Assembly: GCF_030385785.1 (NCBI RefSeq)
Contig: NZ_JAUEDK010000040.1
Coordinates: 1 to 39,181 of the forward strand
Direction of reading: 5' to 3'
DNA: 39,181 nt
Source: Crenobacter oryzisoli
GTDB taxonomy: Bacteria; Pseudomonadota; Gammaproteobacteria; Burkholderiales; Chromobacteriaceae
Below, piece after piece: positions 8,580 to 16,122 of this stretch. The notes below the pieces were generated by a model, which ran no database searches, was not told the origin of the DNA, and saw only the letters and a program-made list of their open reading frames with translations. The number at the start of each line of letters is the position of its first letter. The first letter of the stretch is position 1. Both the position numbers and the translations under genes were made by a program.

Positions 8580-9263
8580 CTAGAGATAGAATGCGTGTGG
8601 GAAAATTACTCCCGCTCTTGCTCGTACTTGGTCAAAAGCCTGCACCAAGGCTGCCATCATATTATGATCAAAGCCATCAACCAGAATGGGATCTAACCCA
8701 ATAAAATTGCTTCCAGATGGAATTGGGTAGGCCTGCTCGGAGCCATGTGGGCCTTTAGCGATCAGAGCAGAATTTTCCAGAGAAAGTAGACTTATGAACA
8801 AATGCACGGGCCCGGGCAATTGCAGCACAGAAATCAATGGAACCAATACGGAGCTTATTTGTTGAAGAAATGGCTTCTCGTAAACTCCTGGCCACCATGC
8901 TTGATGTTGCGGAGGCCAAATTCCAGTTGGTAAAACACCAACCATTTCAATGCGCCGATCCGGATAAAACAATGCATAAGCATGAATAAGGCCATTATCG
9001 TCCGGTGTAGAATGGGCCAAAATTCCAGCACTGACAGGGCTGCAATGATCAAGTTGGATATTAATCGGGCGCAGCTGAAGGAAAAGTGCCATGGCAGAAA
9101 GCCATTGACTGGAAGACAACAGGTCAAACGAACCAGAAAATTCAGGCAGAACCTGACAGGCCCATTTAGGTCCTGCAGGCATTTCAATAGCGGCACCGCC
9201 ACTAGCAAGCTCAGCATTACGCTTACTCGCAGCGAGGCGAAAGGAGGGAGACTCTTCAAACAT
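8580..9263 (-). CDS. hypothetical protein, 227 residues, linked to the gamma-lyase operon
   Basis: I do not recognise this protein. It has no signal peptide, no convincing membrane segment and no metal-binding motif. It begins MFEESPSFRLAAS after a good site (GAGAGG about 6 bases upstream). The middle contains Trp/Pro-rich PTGIWPPQHQAWWPGVYEK. The second half (VHLFISLLSLENSALIAKGP, later LDPILVDGFD, then a helix ALVQAFDQVRARAG) vaguely resembles the C-terminal part of AlbA_2/Schlafen-like ATP-binding proteins, too weakly for a call. It does not show the B3/4 editing-domain pattern known for canavanyl-tRNA deacylase, which would otherwise have been attractive here. It lies 18 bases before the Lrp gene. 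Confidence 0.65.
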   Translation of the reverse strand: MFEESPSFRLAASKRNAELASGGAAIEMPAGPKWACQVLPEFSGSFDLLSSSQWLSAMALFLQLRPINIQLDHCSPVSAGILAHSTPDDNGLIHAYALFYPDRRIEMVGVLPTGIWPPQHQAWWPGVYEKPFLQQISSVLVPLISVLQLPGPVHLFISLLSLENSALIAKGPHGSEQAYPIPSGSNFIGLDPILVDGFDHNMMAALVQAFDQVRARAGVIFPHAFYL

Positions 9264-9451
9264 ACGATACCTCTCGTCTTGCGACCAACTGCAAACACCA
9301 CTTAACCTGAGGCGATGCTTACGAGCCGATGCATGGCACCAGCAAGATGAAGTAATTATGCAGAGAAGTGACGCGGCAAAAAATCCAATTTATCTATTAA
9401 ATGTACTTTTTTCATCGCAAATTGACCATTTCATTACAGTTTCCTGACAAT

Positions 9452-9830
9452 GGCGCTGTTGCATAACCCCGGGTCTGGCCTGGCTTGACGCGCCAGGTAG
9501 ACTGGCAGCATGACCCCATACCAGACCCGTTACCGCACCACCAACTGGCCTGAATACAACCGCAGCCGGCAGAACTGGGCGAGTCTGACGGTCTGGATGT
9601 CGTCGGACATCCCTTGGTTGGGCAATGGTCGTTCTGGTGCCAATGGTCGCCCGCAGGTCTACGCCGATGCGGCCATCCAGGCGGTCCTGATAATGAAAGT
9701 CTTGTTCAAGCTCGCGATACGCCAAGCGCGGGGGCTGGTCAATAGCTTGCTGAAACTATTGAGTCTGGACTGGCCCGTTCCGTGCTTCAGCACCGTCAGT
9801 CGGCGGCAGGTCACCCTGTCTGCATCCCAA
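9452..9830 (+). mobile_element. IS5-family element, left end and truncated transposase N-terminus
   Basis: The end GGCGCTGTTGCATAA (9452-9466) is followed by a transposase start at 9510. The first ~106 residues are typical IS5-group N-terminus: YRTTNWPEYNRS, GRPQVYADAAIQAVLIMKVL, QARGLVNSLLKLLSLDWPVP and FSTVSRRQ. Homology stops at about 9825, where the frame runs into an unrelated VOC-protein fragment. The catalytic DDE part and the right end are missing, so the element is dead. Confidence 0.8.
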
Positions 9831-9839
9831 TTATTTGCC

Positions 9840-10109
9840 CCGCTGGCACTGCGCTTGAACAACGTAGCGCTGGCCGTGACCGATCTTGAAGCAATGATCA
9901 GCTGGTATCAGAACGCGTTCGGCCTGCAAGTCGAAGAGCGCGGCCATTTCGATCCCGTGAATGCCGATTTCGCCATGCTGACCGGTGACGGCTTCCGGCG
10001 GGAACTTGTGTCACGTGCAGGCGGTGAGCATCGCCCGGCTGACCGGTCCGCACCCCCGCTGGTCAAAAGTAAGCGGCACGTGGAGGCCGCATTGACACTC
10101 AAAGCTTGA
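9840..10109 (+). pseudogene. VOC (glyoxalase/bleomycin-resistance) protein, N-terminal fragment
   Basis: In frame with the broken IS5 transposase, the sequence becomes LRLNNVALAVTDLEAMISWY, then FGLQVEERGHFDPVNADFAMLTGDGF. This is the first beta-alpha-beta-beta unit of a VOC-superfamily metalloprotein, which normally has about 120-160 residues. Recognisable homology ends at about 10030. The resulting chimeric frame is a joint of two fragments, not a designed fusion. Confidence 0.65.
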
Positions 10110-10557
10110 TTTCAGAGAGCCGCTGATTGACGTCGCTCAGATCAAAGGCGGTGAGATCGAAGCCACCACCACACCACTCGAGCATTTGCTGATGCTCGTC
10201 ATGCGTCGGATCGTTGAGCACTTCCAGGAATTCGTAATAACCAGGCACGCCGCCAACGTCTTCCGGTGGACAGGCATTGCGACCGTCCAGGCAGAGCGGA
10301 CAAGGCAAGTCCGTGTCCGGCAGCAGGACCTTCTCGACTGTTACCCGATGCTCCCAGTCGTCGCCATAGTCATAGATGTACTTGCAGGACTTCCGAGCGC
10401 CCAGCGCCTTGGCGAGCGTTACCTTGGTCTCGTCTACGCAAGGGAATTCATCGGGGAAGTCAGGTTCTGGCTCGCCATAGCGGGTATCACCGATCACAAA
10501 TTCATGCAGATGGCCACCTTCCCAGCCCATCACCACCTGCAAGACGGCATGGAGTAT
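10099..10557 (-). pseudogene. plasmid pRiA4b ORF-3 family protein, N-terminally truncated
   Basis: The frame reads LHAVLQVVMGWEGGHLHEF, then YIYDYGDDWEHRV, CLDGRNACPPEDVGGVPGY and CGGGFDLTAFDLSDVNQRL. These are the hallmarks of the pRiA4b ORF-3 family (Pfam PF07929), whose biochemical role is not established. The N-terminal ~30-45 residues, including the usual YQLKI...P.IWRR start, are missing because an IS630 transposase fragment begins at about 10558 on the other strand. No good start codon remains. Confidence 0.8.
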
Positions 10558-10737
10558 CGCATGGTGTTGTTCTACCTGCCGGCCTACAGCCCTGAGCTAA
10601 ACCTGATCGAGATGGTCTGGAAGCACGCCAAGTGCCACTGGCGCCGTTTTGTCACATGGACCCGCGAAACGCTGGATGAGGAAATCTCATCGCTACTCGG
10701 TGGTTATGGCGACAAATTTCAAATTAATTTTTCGTGA
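10558..10737 (+). mobile_element. IS630-family transposase, C-terminal fragment
   Basis: This fragment encodes RMVLFYLPAYSPELNLIEMV, then WKHAKCHWRRF and LLGGYGDKFQINFS before a stop. PAYSPELNLIE carries the last catalytic Glu of the DDE domain of IS630-type transposases. The upstream part of the transposase is gone; left of 10558 lies the pRiA4b ORF-3 remnant on the opposite strand. Confidence 0.8.
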
Positions 10738-10752
10738 TTACTTACATCGTCG

Positions 10753-10863
10753 ATGTTCTACAACTACCGCCGGCTGCATTCGAAATTGGGCTACCAGTCG
10801 CCCAACGCTTTCGAGCGAAAACAGGTTAGTCAGCCACCTATCGCGGTGTCCGCAATAGCTTGA
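10753..10863 (+). mobile_element. IS3-family transposase OrfB, C-terminal scrap
   Basis: The frame reads MFYNYRRLHSKLGYQSPNAF followed by a short tail and TGA at 10861-10863. YN..R.H..LGY.SP..F is the terminal signature of the rve integrase domain in IS3-family OrfB proteins. Only about 36 codons remain, directly after the IS630 scrap. Confidence 0.75.
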
Positions 10864-10908
10864 CCACTACAATCCAATGACTGGCTATGGTTAGCGTGAG
10901 TGGGGGTC

Positions 10909-11181
10909 TTAGTGGGGCGATGGCGACCCCGATGGGTCACCTGAAGAAGCACGAGAACACGCTTCTGAGCGGCCCGCCTGCTTGAGATAGGCAATTAAGT
11001 CAGCGCGCTCTTTACTGCTCTTGATCCCGCCATAGCCCATGGCGGTGCCAAGCACTCTCTTCAGTGGATCGGCAAGAAAGCGATCCAATGTTTCTTCATC
11101 CCAGACGATGCCTGAGTACTTCATCGCATCGGAATAAGCAAAACCAGGCACGCTACTCATCATCGAGTGAACGGTGGGCAA
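10909..11181 (-). pseudogene. class I cytochrome c, C-terminal fragment lacking the heme-attachment site
   Basis: SVPGFAYSDAMKYSGIVWDE, then TLDRFLADPLKRV, GTAMGYGGIKSSKERADLIA and YLKQA match the C-terminal half of cytochrome c2-type proteins. The axial Met is probably in GTAMGY. The N-terminal part with CxxCH is missing: homology begins at about 11163, right next to a group II intron remnant. The last ~20 residues also depart from the family. It cannot bind heme covalently as it stands. Confidence 0.7.
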
Positions 11182-11184
11182 TAG

Positions 11185-11262
11185 GAGCCGTATGAGTCGA
11201 GAGACTCACATGCGGTTCTGGGAGGGCATTAGGGTGAGATTCCTTGGCGCTACTCAACTAAG
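11185..11262 (+). mobile_element. group II intron 3' end (domain V and VI), orphan
   Basis: Bases 11185-11218 form a 34-nt domain V: GAGCCG pairs with CGGTTC, TA pairs with TG, a two-base CA bulge follows on the 3' side, and TGAGTC/GACTCA is closed by a GAGA tetraloop. Domain V is catalytic and the most conserved group II intron part. A domain VI-like hairpin and a TACTCAAC-type 3' boundary follow to about 11262. Everything upstream, including domains I-IV and the reverse transcriptase, is missing: the copy is joined at about 11184 to the cytochrome c fragment. The boundary is estimated. Confidence 0.8.
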
Positions 11263-11268
11263 CGGCTC

Positions 11269-12453
11269 TTATTGCGCGTATTGAGGGATGACACGGCGCA
11301 TGAACTCATCGAACAGCGGCACCGTAAACGCCATGTCACCATGCGATGGGCTGTAGACCATGCCCTTCTTGATCAAACTGGCGCGCACCGGCCCCATGCT
11401 CTGGACTTTGACCGCCAGCTTGTCGGCGACATCTCCAGTGCGGTGTGGGCCGGGCCCTAACTCAGCCATGGCGCGCAAGAACTTTTGCTCGCGCGGAGTC
11501 AGGCGATCAAACCTCACCCGGAAAAAATTCTTATCCAGCCGTTCAGACACGATTGCGCTGGTCGCCTGCACCACCGCCAGGCTGATCGGTGAGGCCGCCG
11601 CATGATTCCACGCCTGATACCCCCACTCTTGCAGAAAGTAGGGATAACCCCGTGTCAGTCGGAAGATCTCGGCCAGCGCAGCCTGCTCGATCTCCTCCCC
11701 CGCCTGGCGCACCGGGTCCTGCACCGCCTTGATCGCATCCGCTTCCGGCAATGGGCCGATATCGGGAAAACTGAACAAGCGTTCCGCGTACGATTTCGAC
11801 TCGCCCACCAGCGCCGGCAAAATCGGCAGCCCGGCTGCCACCAGAACCAGCGGCAATTGGCGCTGCTGCATCTTGTGCATCGCCATCACCAGCGCACTCA
11901 ACTCTTCTACGCTGAAATACTGGATTTCGTCGATTAGGATAGCCACCGCCACGCCGCGCTCTTTCGCCGCCTCGGCCACCGCTACAAACAAACTGGGCAA
12001 GTCCAGCTCCAGGTCACCGCTATCGGCCGAACCCGATTCCGGTTCGATATCAATACCGATATCGATCTCGCCCACTTTGACCTTGATCGCTGCAACAAAG
12101 CTCTTTAGCACCGCAATGCCGCGGCGCACCTTGTCGCCGGCACCGGCCATCCGGTCCAGCTCGAATAACAAGCGACGCAGCTGCGGTGCCAGCAGCACGG
12201 CCAGCGACTTCCTTTCATGCGCCTCGATCAAAATGGTGCGATAACCGGATGCCTGCGCCATGCGCTCGATCTCGTTCAGCAGCACCGTCTTGCCGACGCC
12301 TCGCAAGCCTGTCAGCAGCAGGCTTTTCTCCGGACGACCGACCAACACGCGCCCCAATAGCACCTCAGCTTGTTCCAGTACACTCTCGCGGCCGGCCAGC
12401 TCTGGCGGCGGAGACCCCGCCCCTGGAGAAAAGGGATTTTTTATCTTGTCCAT
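11269..12453 (-). CDS. AAA/STAND-type ATPase with C-terminal winged helix
   Basis: This intact 394-residue protein has Walker A LTGLRGVGKTVLL (about 48-59) and Walker B VAVAILIDEIQYF (168-180). A sensor-like segment PLVLVAAGLPILPAL and the lid region GYPYFLQEWGYQAWNHA follow, then a C-terminal helix-turn-helix (KVQSMGPVRASLIKKGMVY). The layout is that of AAA_16/ORC-like single ATPases encoded in accessory regions. Relatives are often annotated only as ATP-binding proteins, and I know no assigned function. The start is MDKIKNPF because the longer frame runs through an inverted-repeat promoter and an IS5 end. It is the only complete gene in the 9.4-12.9 kb debris field. Confidence 0.85.
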   Translation of the reverse strand: MDKIKNPFSPGAGSPPPELAGRESVLEQAEVLLGRVLVGRPEKSLLLTGLRGVGKTVLLNEIERMAQASGYRTILIEAHERKSLAVLLAPQLRRLLFELDRMAGAGDKVRRGIAVLKSFVAAIKVKVGEIDIGIDIEPESGSADSGDLELDLPSLFVAVAEAAKERGVAVAILIDEIQYFSVEELSALVMAMHKMQQRQLPLVLVAAGLPILPALVGESKSYAERLFSFPDIGPLPEADAIKAVQDPVRQAGEEIEQAALAEIFRLTRGYPYFLQEWGYQAWNHAAASPISLAVVQATSAIVSERLDKNFFRVRFDRLTPREQKFLRAMAELGPGPHRTGDVADKLAVKVQSMGPVRASLIKKGMVYSPSHGDMAFTVPLFDEFMRRVIPQYAQ

Positions 12454-12470
12454 GTCCACTCTGCCTCTAG

Positions 12471-12510
12471 CAATGTATACGATTATATGCGCTGATGACC
12501 GTATACATTG
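12471..12510. promoter_or_regulatory. perfect 11-bp inverted repeat upstream of the ATPase gene (candidate operator)
   Basis: CAATGTATACG (12471-12481) and CGTATACATTG (12500-12510) are exact reverse complements with an 18-base AT-rich spacer. The repeat ends 18 bases before the ATPase ATG (read on the minus strand) and covers the expected promoter. This layout suits a dimeric repressor site, possibly for the ATPase's own winged helix. Confidence 0.55.
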
Positions 12511-12534
12511 ATATAACTCTCTACAACTCGCAAG

Positions 12535-12800
12535 GGCGCTGTTGCACAACTTCAATGAGGGACGAACGTCATTTCAACGCAGGATCACCCGAGTGCTGCA
12601 GATCGTAAACAGGGCCAGGAAAGTGAGGTGGATGAACTGCAAGCGGGTATTGAGCAGTCGCTCGCAGTTCTTCCACAGCCGCCTGTTCTTTTCCAGCTAA
12701 GCAAAGCTGCGCTCGGCCACCCAGCGCTTGGGAATCACCGCGAAACGATGCAGTTCGCTACGCTTGGCAATCTGCACCGTGACATGCGCGCCCAGGAAAA
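12535..12800 (-). mobile_element. IS5-family element end with decayed transposase C-terminus
   Basis: The end GGCGCTGTTGCACAAC (12535-12550) precedes a minus-strand frame coding AVIPKRWVAERSFA, a TAG, then LEKNRRLWKNCERLLNTRLQ and FIHLTFLALFTICSTRVILR with a stop at 12574-12576. This is the C-terminus of an IS5-group DDE transposase (W.VERSFAWL..NRRL..), with the Trp of FAWL turned into a stop codon. It is truncated at about 12797, where unrelated sequence starts. The end sequence differs slightly from the ones at 578 and 9452, so it is a related but different element. Confidence 0.8.
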
Positions 12801-12944
12801 ACGCTACAACAACGAGTATCACATCCTGCCCAGTGAAAACGCATTCGCGGACAGACTGCTGGCTCGTAGAGTAGCTGCGGGATGCCGCACTGGCGGCGGT
12901 CTGTCATGCATTGCGCAGTTTAGTGCCGTACTGGCATCCGGCAT

Positions 12945-12966
12945 AAAAAAACCTCCCTCAGGAGGC
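12945..12966 (-). terminator. rho-independent terminator of the tricarboxylate module
   Basis: Read on the minus strand: GGCCTCC TGAG GGAGG followed by seven T. It lies about 45 bases after the stop of the MHS transporter gene. Confidence 0.8.
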
Positions 12967-13010
12967 CAGAACATGCGCTGACTGTTAAGCATGTGCGCAC
13001 GGAGAGAGAC

Positions 13011-14309
13011 TTATGCAGTAGCTGCCTTGCCGGCAAAGCGGCTACGGATGTCTTTGTGATAAAGCATCAGTGTGGCGGCCAGGCCGCAGGCAGCGGCCAG
13101 CATCATCCAGTAGCCCGGTGCTGCCTTATCACCACTGGAGTCGATCAGTGTAGTGGTGACCAGCGGGGTGAAGCCGCCAAAAATCGCCGTGGCCAGGCTG
13201 TAGGCTAGCGAGAAGCCCACCGTACGCACATGGCTGGGTAGCAGCTCGGTCAGCGCCACCACGGTGGCACCGTTGTAGCTGGCATACAGGAAGGATAGCC
13301 ACAGCTCCACGGCCAGCATGTGGGCAAAGCTGGGGGCCGCCACCATCCACGCCAGGGTCGGGTAGGCGGTCAGCATGGTCAGCAGGCTGAAGCCCAGCAT
13401 CAGCGGCCAGCGGCCGATGCGGTCGGACAGCGCACCCATGATGGGCAGCCAGATGAAATTGGACAGGCCGACAAAGAAGGTCACCAGCAGGCTGTCGTTT
13501 TCACTGAGCTTGAGCACACTCTTGCCGAAAGTGGGGGTGTAGACGGTAATCAGGTAGAAGCTCACCGTGGTCATCACCACCAGCAGCATGCCGCCGGTAA
13601 TCAGCCTCCAGTTTTGCGCGATGGAACGCAGGATTTCGGCAAAAGTCGGATGATGCTTATGGGCGAGGAAGGCATCGGTTTCCTGTAGCGAGCGGCGAAT
13701 GGCGAAGATAAAGGGAATGATCATGCAGCCGATGAAGAACGGAATGCGCCATGCCCATTGATCGATCTGATGATTGTTGAAGGCCTGGTGCAGCAGATAG
13801 CCCAGCACGGCGGCAATCATGATGGCCACTTGCTGGCTGGCCGATTGCCAGCTGACAAAAAAACCCTTGCGGCCCGGCGTGGCCATTTCGGCCAGATACA
13901 CCGATACTCCCCCCAGCTCCACGCCGGCAGAGAAGCCTTGCAGCAGGCGGCCAATCAGCACCAGAACCGGAGCAGCCAGACCAATGCTGGCATAGCCCGG
14001 TACAAAGGCAATCAGCGCGGTGCCACAAGCCATGATGGCCAGGGTGACAATCAGCCCCTTGCGACGGCCGATACGGTCGATATAGCTGCCCAGCACGATG
14101 GCGCCGATGGGCCGGGCCAGGAAGCCGGCACCAAAGGTGGCAAAAGCCATAATCAGCGAGGCATACAGATTGCCGCTGGGGAAGAAGGTTTTGGCAATGT
14201 AGGTGGCGTAAAAGCCATACAGGAAAAAGTCGAACATCTCCAGAAAGTTGCCGCTGGTGACGCGTAACACCATGGAGAGACTGGACTGGCGCTGGGTGGC
14301 AGTGGTCAT
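13011..14309 (-). CDS. MHS-family MFS symporter (citrate/aconitate/tricarballylate type)
   Basis: The 432-residue membrane protein has 12 predicted TM segments and MHS-subfamily (metabolite:H+ symporter) marks: [49 protein letters not shown] and [19 protein letters not shown]. These are close to CitA/TcuC-type citrate and tricarballylate permeases. I start at MTTATQ, with AAGGA about 8 bases upstream; the longer start would overlap the ais-like gene. It follows that gene by 13 bases, so both are in one operon ending at the terminator at 12945. Import of cis/trans-aconitate or citrate is inferred from the partner. Confidence 0.88.
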   Translation of the reverse strand: MTTATQRQSSLSMVLRVTSGNFLEMFDFFLYGFYATYIAKTFFPSGNLYASLIMAFATFGAGFLARPIGAIVLGSYIDRIGRRKGLIVTLAIMACGTALIAFVPGYASIGLAAPVLVLIGRLLQGFSAGVELGGVSVYLAEMATPGRKGFFVSWQSASQQVAIMIAAVLGYLLHQAFNNHQIDQWAWRIPFFIGCMIIPFIFAIRRSLQETDAFLAHKHHPTFAEILRSIAQNWRLITGGMLLVVMTTVSFYLITVYTPTFGKSVLKLSENDSLLVTFFVGLSNFIWLPIMGALSDRIGRWPLMLGFSLLTMLTAYPTLAWMVAAPSFAHMLAVELWLSFLYASYNGATVVALTELLPSHVRTVGFSLAYSLATAIFGGFTPLVTTTLIDSSGDKAAPGYWMMLAAACGLAATLMLYHKDIRSRFAGKAATA

Positions 14310-14322
14310 GTCTTCATCCTTG

Positions 14323-15111
14323 TTATTGAGCGGAGTCACTGGCCGGTGTCATCCCGGTCTGACGAATGCTTGCCGCAGCTTGCGGCGCAGCGAGGAAGCG
14401 AACCAGCTGGCGCGCTGCGTCCAGATGGCTGCTGTTGCGGCTGATGCCGGCAGAAAATGTGGTGACTTGCTGTGCCTCTTCCGGCAGCAAGCCGACAATG
14501 TCGATACCGGCAACCGGAATCAGCTCGCTCAGCTGTTGGAAGCCCAGCTCGGCCTCTCCGCGGGCCACCACCTTGCCCACCGGTTCGGCGGGAATCATGC
14601 GGCTGCGGTCCTTGATCTGATCCGCAACGCCCAGGCGGGCAAACAGCACGCTGGACAAAAACACGCCGCTGGCGCTGTCGGAGTAGGCGATAGAGCGACT
14701 GCCCAGCAGGGTTTGCTTCAGAGCCGCTAGGGTGCTGATGTCCGGCTGAGGGCTTCCGTGTTTCACCGCCAGCGCAATGCGTGAGCTGGCCAGCACGCGG
14801 CGGCTGTCGGGCAGCAGCTTGCCGCTGCTCTCCAGCTTGTCCAGTGCACTGCCCACCATCACCAGCACATCAATCTTCTCGCCACGTTGCAGACGTTGCG
14901 GGATGGCTTGCGGGGTGTCGCCCATGGACGGGCCCCAATCCAGTTGCAGATGATGTCCGGTCTGTTGTTCGAATTGTGGTGCCAGCAGCTTCAGGGCGGC
15001 AGCAAAGCCTCCCGAGCTGACCACCTTGAGTTCGTCCGCCTGTGCCTGCACCGCGCCGATGGCCAGCAGCACGCCAGCCAGGCAGCAGCCTGGCTTCCAT
15101 GTCTTTGCCAT
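14323..15111 (-). CDS. ModA-like periplasmic protein, candidate aconitate isomerase
   Basis: The 262-residue precursor has a signal peptide ([15 protein letters not shown]) and a PF13531/ModA-type binding fold: [20 protein letters not shown], then [37 protein letters not shown] and [20 protein letters not shown]. No molybdate transporter genes are near; instead the next gene is a tricarboxylate MHS symporter. Aconitate isomerase of Pseudomonas (Ais) is a periplasmic, ModA-related protein which, as I recall, has the same precursor length and interconverts trans- and cis-aconitate. I start at MAKTW, with AGAGGAG upstream; the much longer frame overlaps the divergent LysR gene. It could instead be an ordinary binding protein. 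Confidence 0.8.
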   Translation of the reverse strand: MAKTWKPGCCLAGVLLAIGAVQAQADELKVVSSGGFAAALKLLAPQFEQQTGHHLQLDWGPSMGDTPQAIPQRLQRGEKIDVLVMVGSALDKLESSGKLLPDSRRVLASSRIALAVKHGSPQPDISTLAALKQTLLGSRSIAYSDSASGVFLSSVLFARLGVADQIKDRSRMIPAEPVGKVVARGEAELGFQQLSELIPVAGIDIVGLLPEEAQQVTTFSAGISRNSSHLDAARQLVRFLAAPQAAASIRQTGMTPASDSAQ

Positions 15112-15201
15112 GGGTTTCTCCTCTTGTTGTGCTTGTGTTGAGCTGGAATAATGCACAAAACGCAATAAATTTTTAATTGCTTTTATTTCATGGATTAATC
15201 G
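15112..15201. promoter_or_regulatory. divergent promoter with LysR-type site
   Basis: This 90-base gap between the ais-like gene (minus) and the LysR gene (plus) holds GCAAT (15162-15166) and ATTGC (15176-15180) around an AT-rich centre. The dyad has the size of a LysR-family T-N11-A operator. It probably controls both directions. Confidence 0.5.
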
Positions 15202-16122
15202 ATGGCGCGCATCAATCTGGAGCTGAACGAATTGCAGGCGTTTCTGGCAGTAGCGGAAAAAGCCAGTTTCAAGGCGGCGGCCGAATCGCTGTACCTGTCG
15301 CAGCCGGCTCTGAGCCGACGCATCGACAAGTTGGAGCAGTCCTTGCAGGTGCGGCTGCTGGAGCGCACCACCCGCAGCGTGCGCCTGACCGAAGAGGGCG
15401 AGCACTTTCGCCTGCATGCCCAGAATGTGCTGGACGAACTGGAGCAAGCGGTGCGCGGCCTGGGCGAGCGTGCCCACCACCGCAGTGGTCTGGTGTCGAT
15501 TGCCAGCATCCCTTCTGCGGCACAGTATTTGCTCCCTGCCGCATTGGCTAGTTTTGCTGGGGAGTATCCAGGTATGTGCCTCAAGGTGTTTGATGAGGGG
15601 GCACAAGATGTTTTGAACCATGTGCTGGAAGGCAAGGCTGATTTCGGCATCAACTTCATTGGCGGAGAAGACCCGGGCATTGATTTTCAGCCCATGTTCA
15701 CAGAGCGCTATGTATTGGTGGTGCGCAAAGACCATCCATTGGCTGTGCAGCAGTCAGTGGAATGGGAAGAGCTGGTGGGTGAGCGGCTGATCGGCGTATC
15801 ACAGCGCAGTGGCAATCGTCTGCTGCTGGATCATCATTTGGCCAGCCTACCAGAGCGGCCCCGTGTCCATTACGAAGCCAGCCATCTGCATGGAGCATAT
15901 GGAATGGCAATGGCTGGCTTGGGAGTGATGGTTGTACCAGAGCTTTCGTTGACACCGGCCTATATGCATACGTTGGTCGGTATCGTGCTGGGGCAACCGC
16001 AAATATCACGCACAATCGGTCTTATCACCCGAGTAGGCTACAAACCCTCTCCTGCAGTGATGCGACTGATCGAATTTACTAGGCAAGAGTTCACAAAGTA
16101 TTGCCTGTCCAAGCCCCTGTGA
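15202..16122 (+). CDS. LysR-family regulator of the aconitate/tricarboxylate module
   Basis: This 306-residue LysR-type regulator has an N-terminal helix-turn-helix (LNELQAFLAVAEKASFKAAA, then LYLSQPALSRRIDKLEQSL) and a C-terminal effector-binding domain (LVSIASIPSAAQYLLPAALA, FTERYVLVVRKDHPLA, GLGVMVVPEL). It is divergent from the ais-like/MHS operon, the arrangement of TcuR and many other LysR regulators with their target operon, and probably activates it in response to a tricarboxylate. The start is the first ATG after the divergent operator, with GGA about 9 bases upstream. Confidence 0.9.
   Translation: MARINLELNELQAFLAVAEKASFKAAAESLYLSQPALSRRIDKLEQSLQVRLLERTTRSVRLTEEGEHFRLHAQNVLDELEQAVRGLGERAHHRSGLVSIASIPSAAQYLLPAALASFAGEYPGMCLKVFDEGAQDVLNHVLEGKADFGINFIGGEDPGIDFQPMFTERYVLVVRKDHPLAVQQSVEWEELVGERLIGVSQRSGNRLLLDHHLASLPERPRVHYEASHLHGAYGMAMAGLGVMVVPELSLTPAYMHTLVGIVLGQPQISRTIGLITRVGYKPSPAVMRLIEFTRQEFTKYCLSKPL

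Noticed and set aside
578-9466. Calling the gamma-lyase block a functional composite transposon
   Set aside because: Both IS copies are truncated and no target duplication is seen; only a flanking relation can be stated.
10186-10737. A 183-codon plus-strand frame
   Set aside because: Its first two thirds are antisense to the pRiA4b ORF-3 remnant; only the last ~60 codons are real IS630 coding sequence.
12628-12981. 117-codon plus-strand frame
   Set aside because: It runs antisense through the IS5 transposase remnant and then into unrecognised sequence.
14323-15735. A 470-codon frame extending the aconitate-isomerase-like gene upstream
   Set aside because: The upstream part is antisense to the LysR gene; the signal peptide and ribosome binding site fix the start at 15111.
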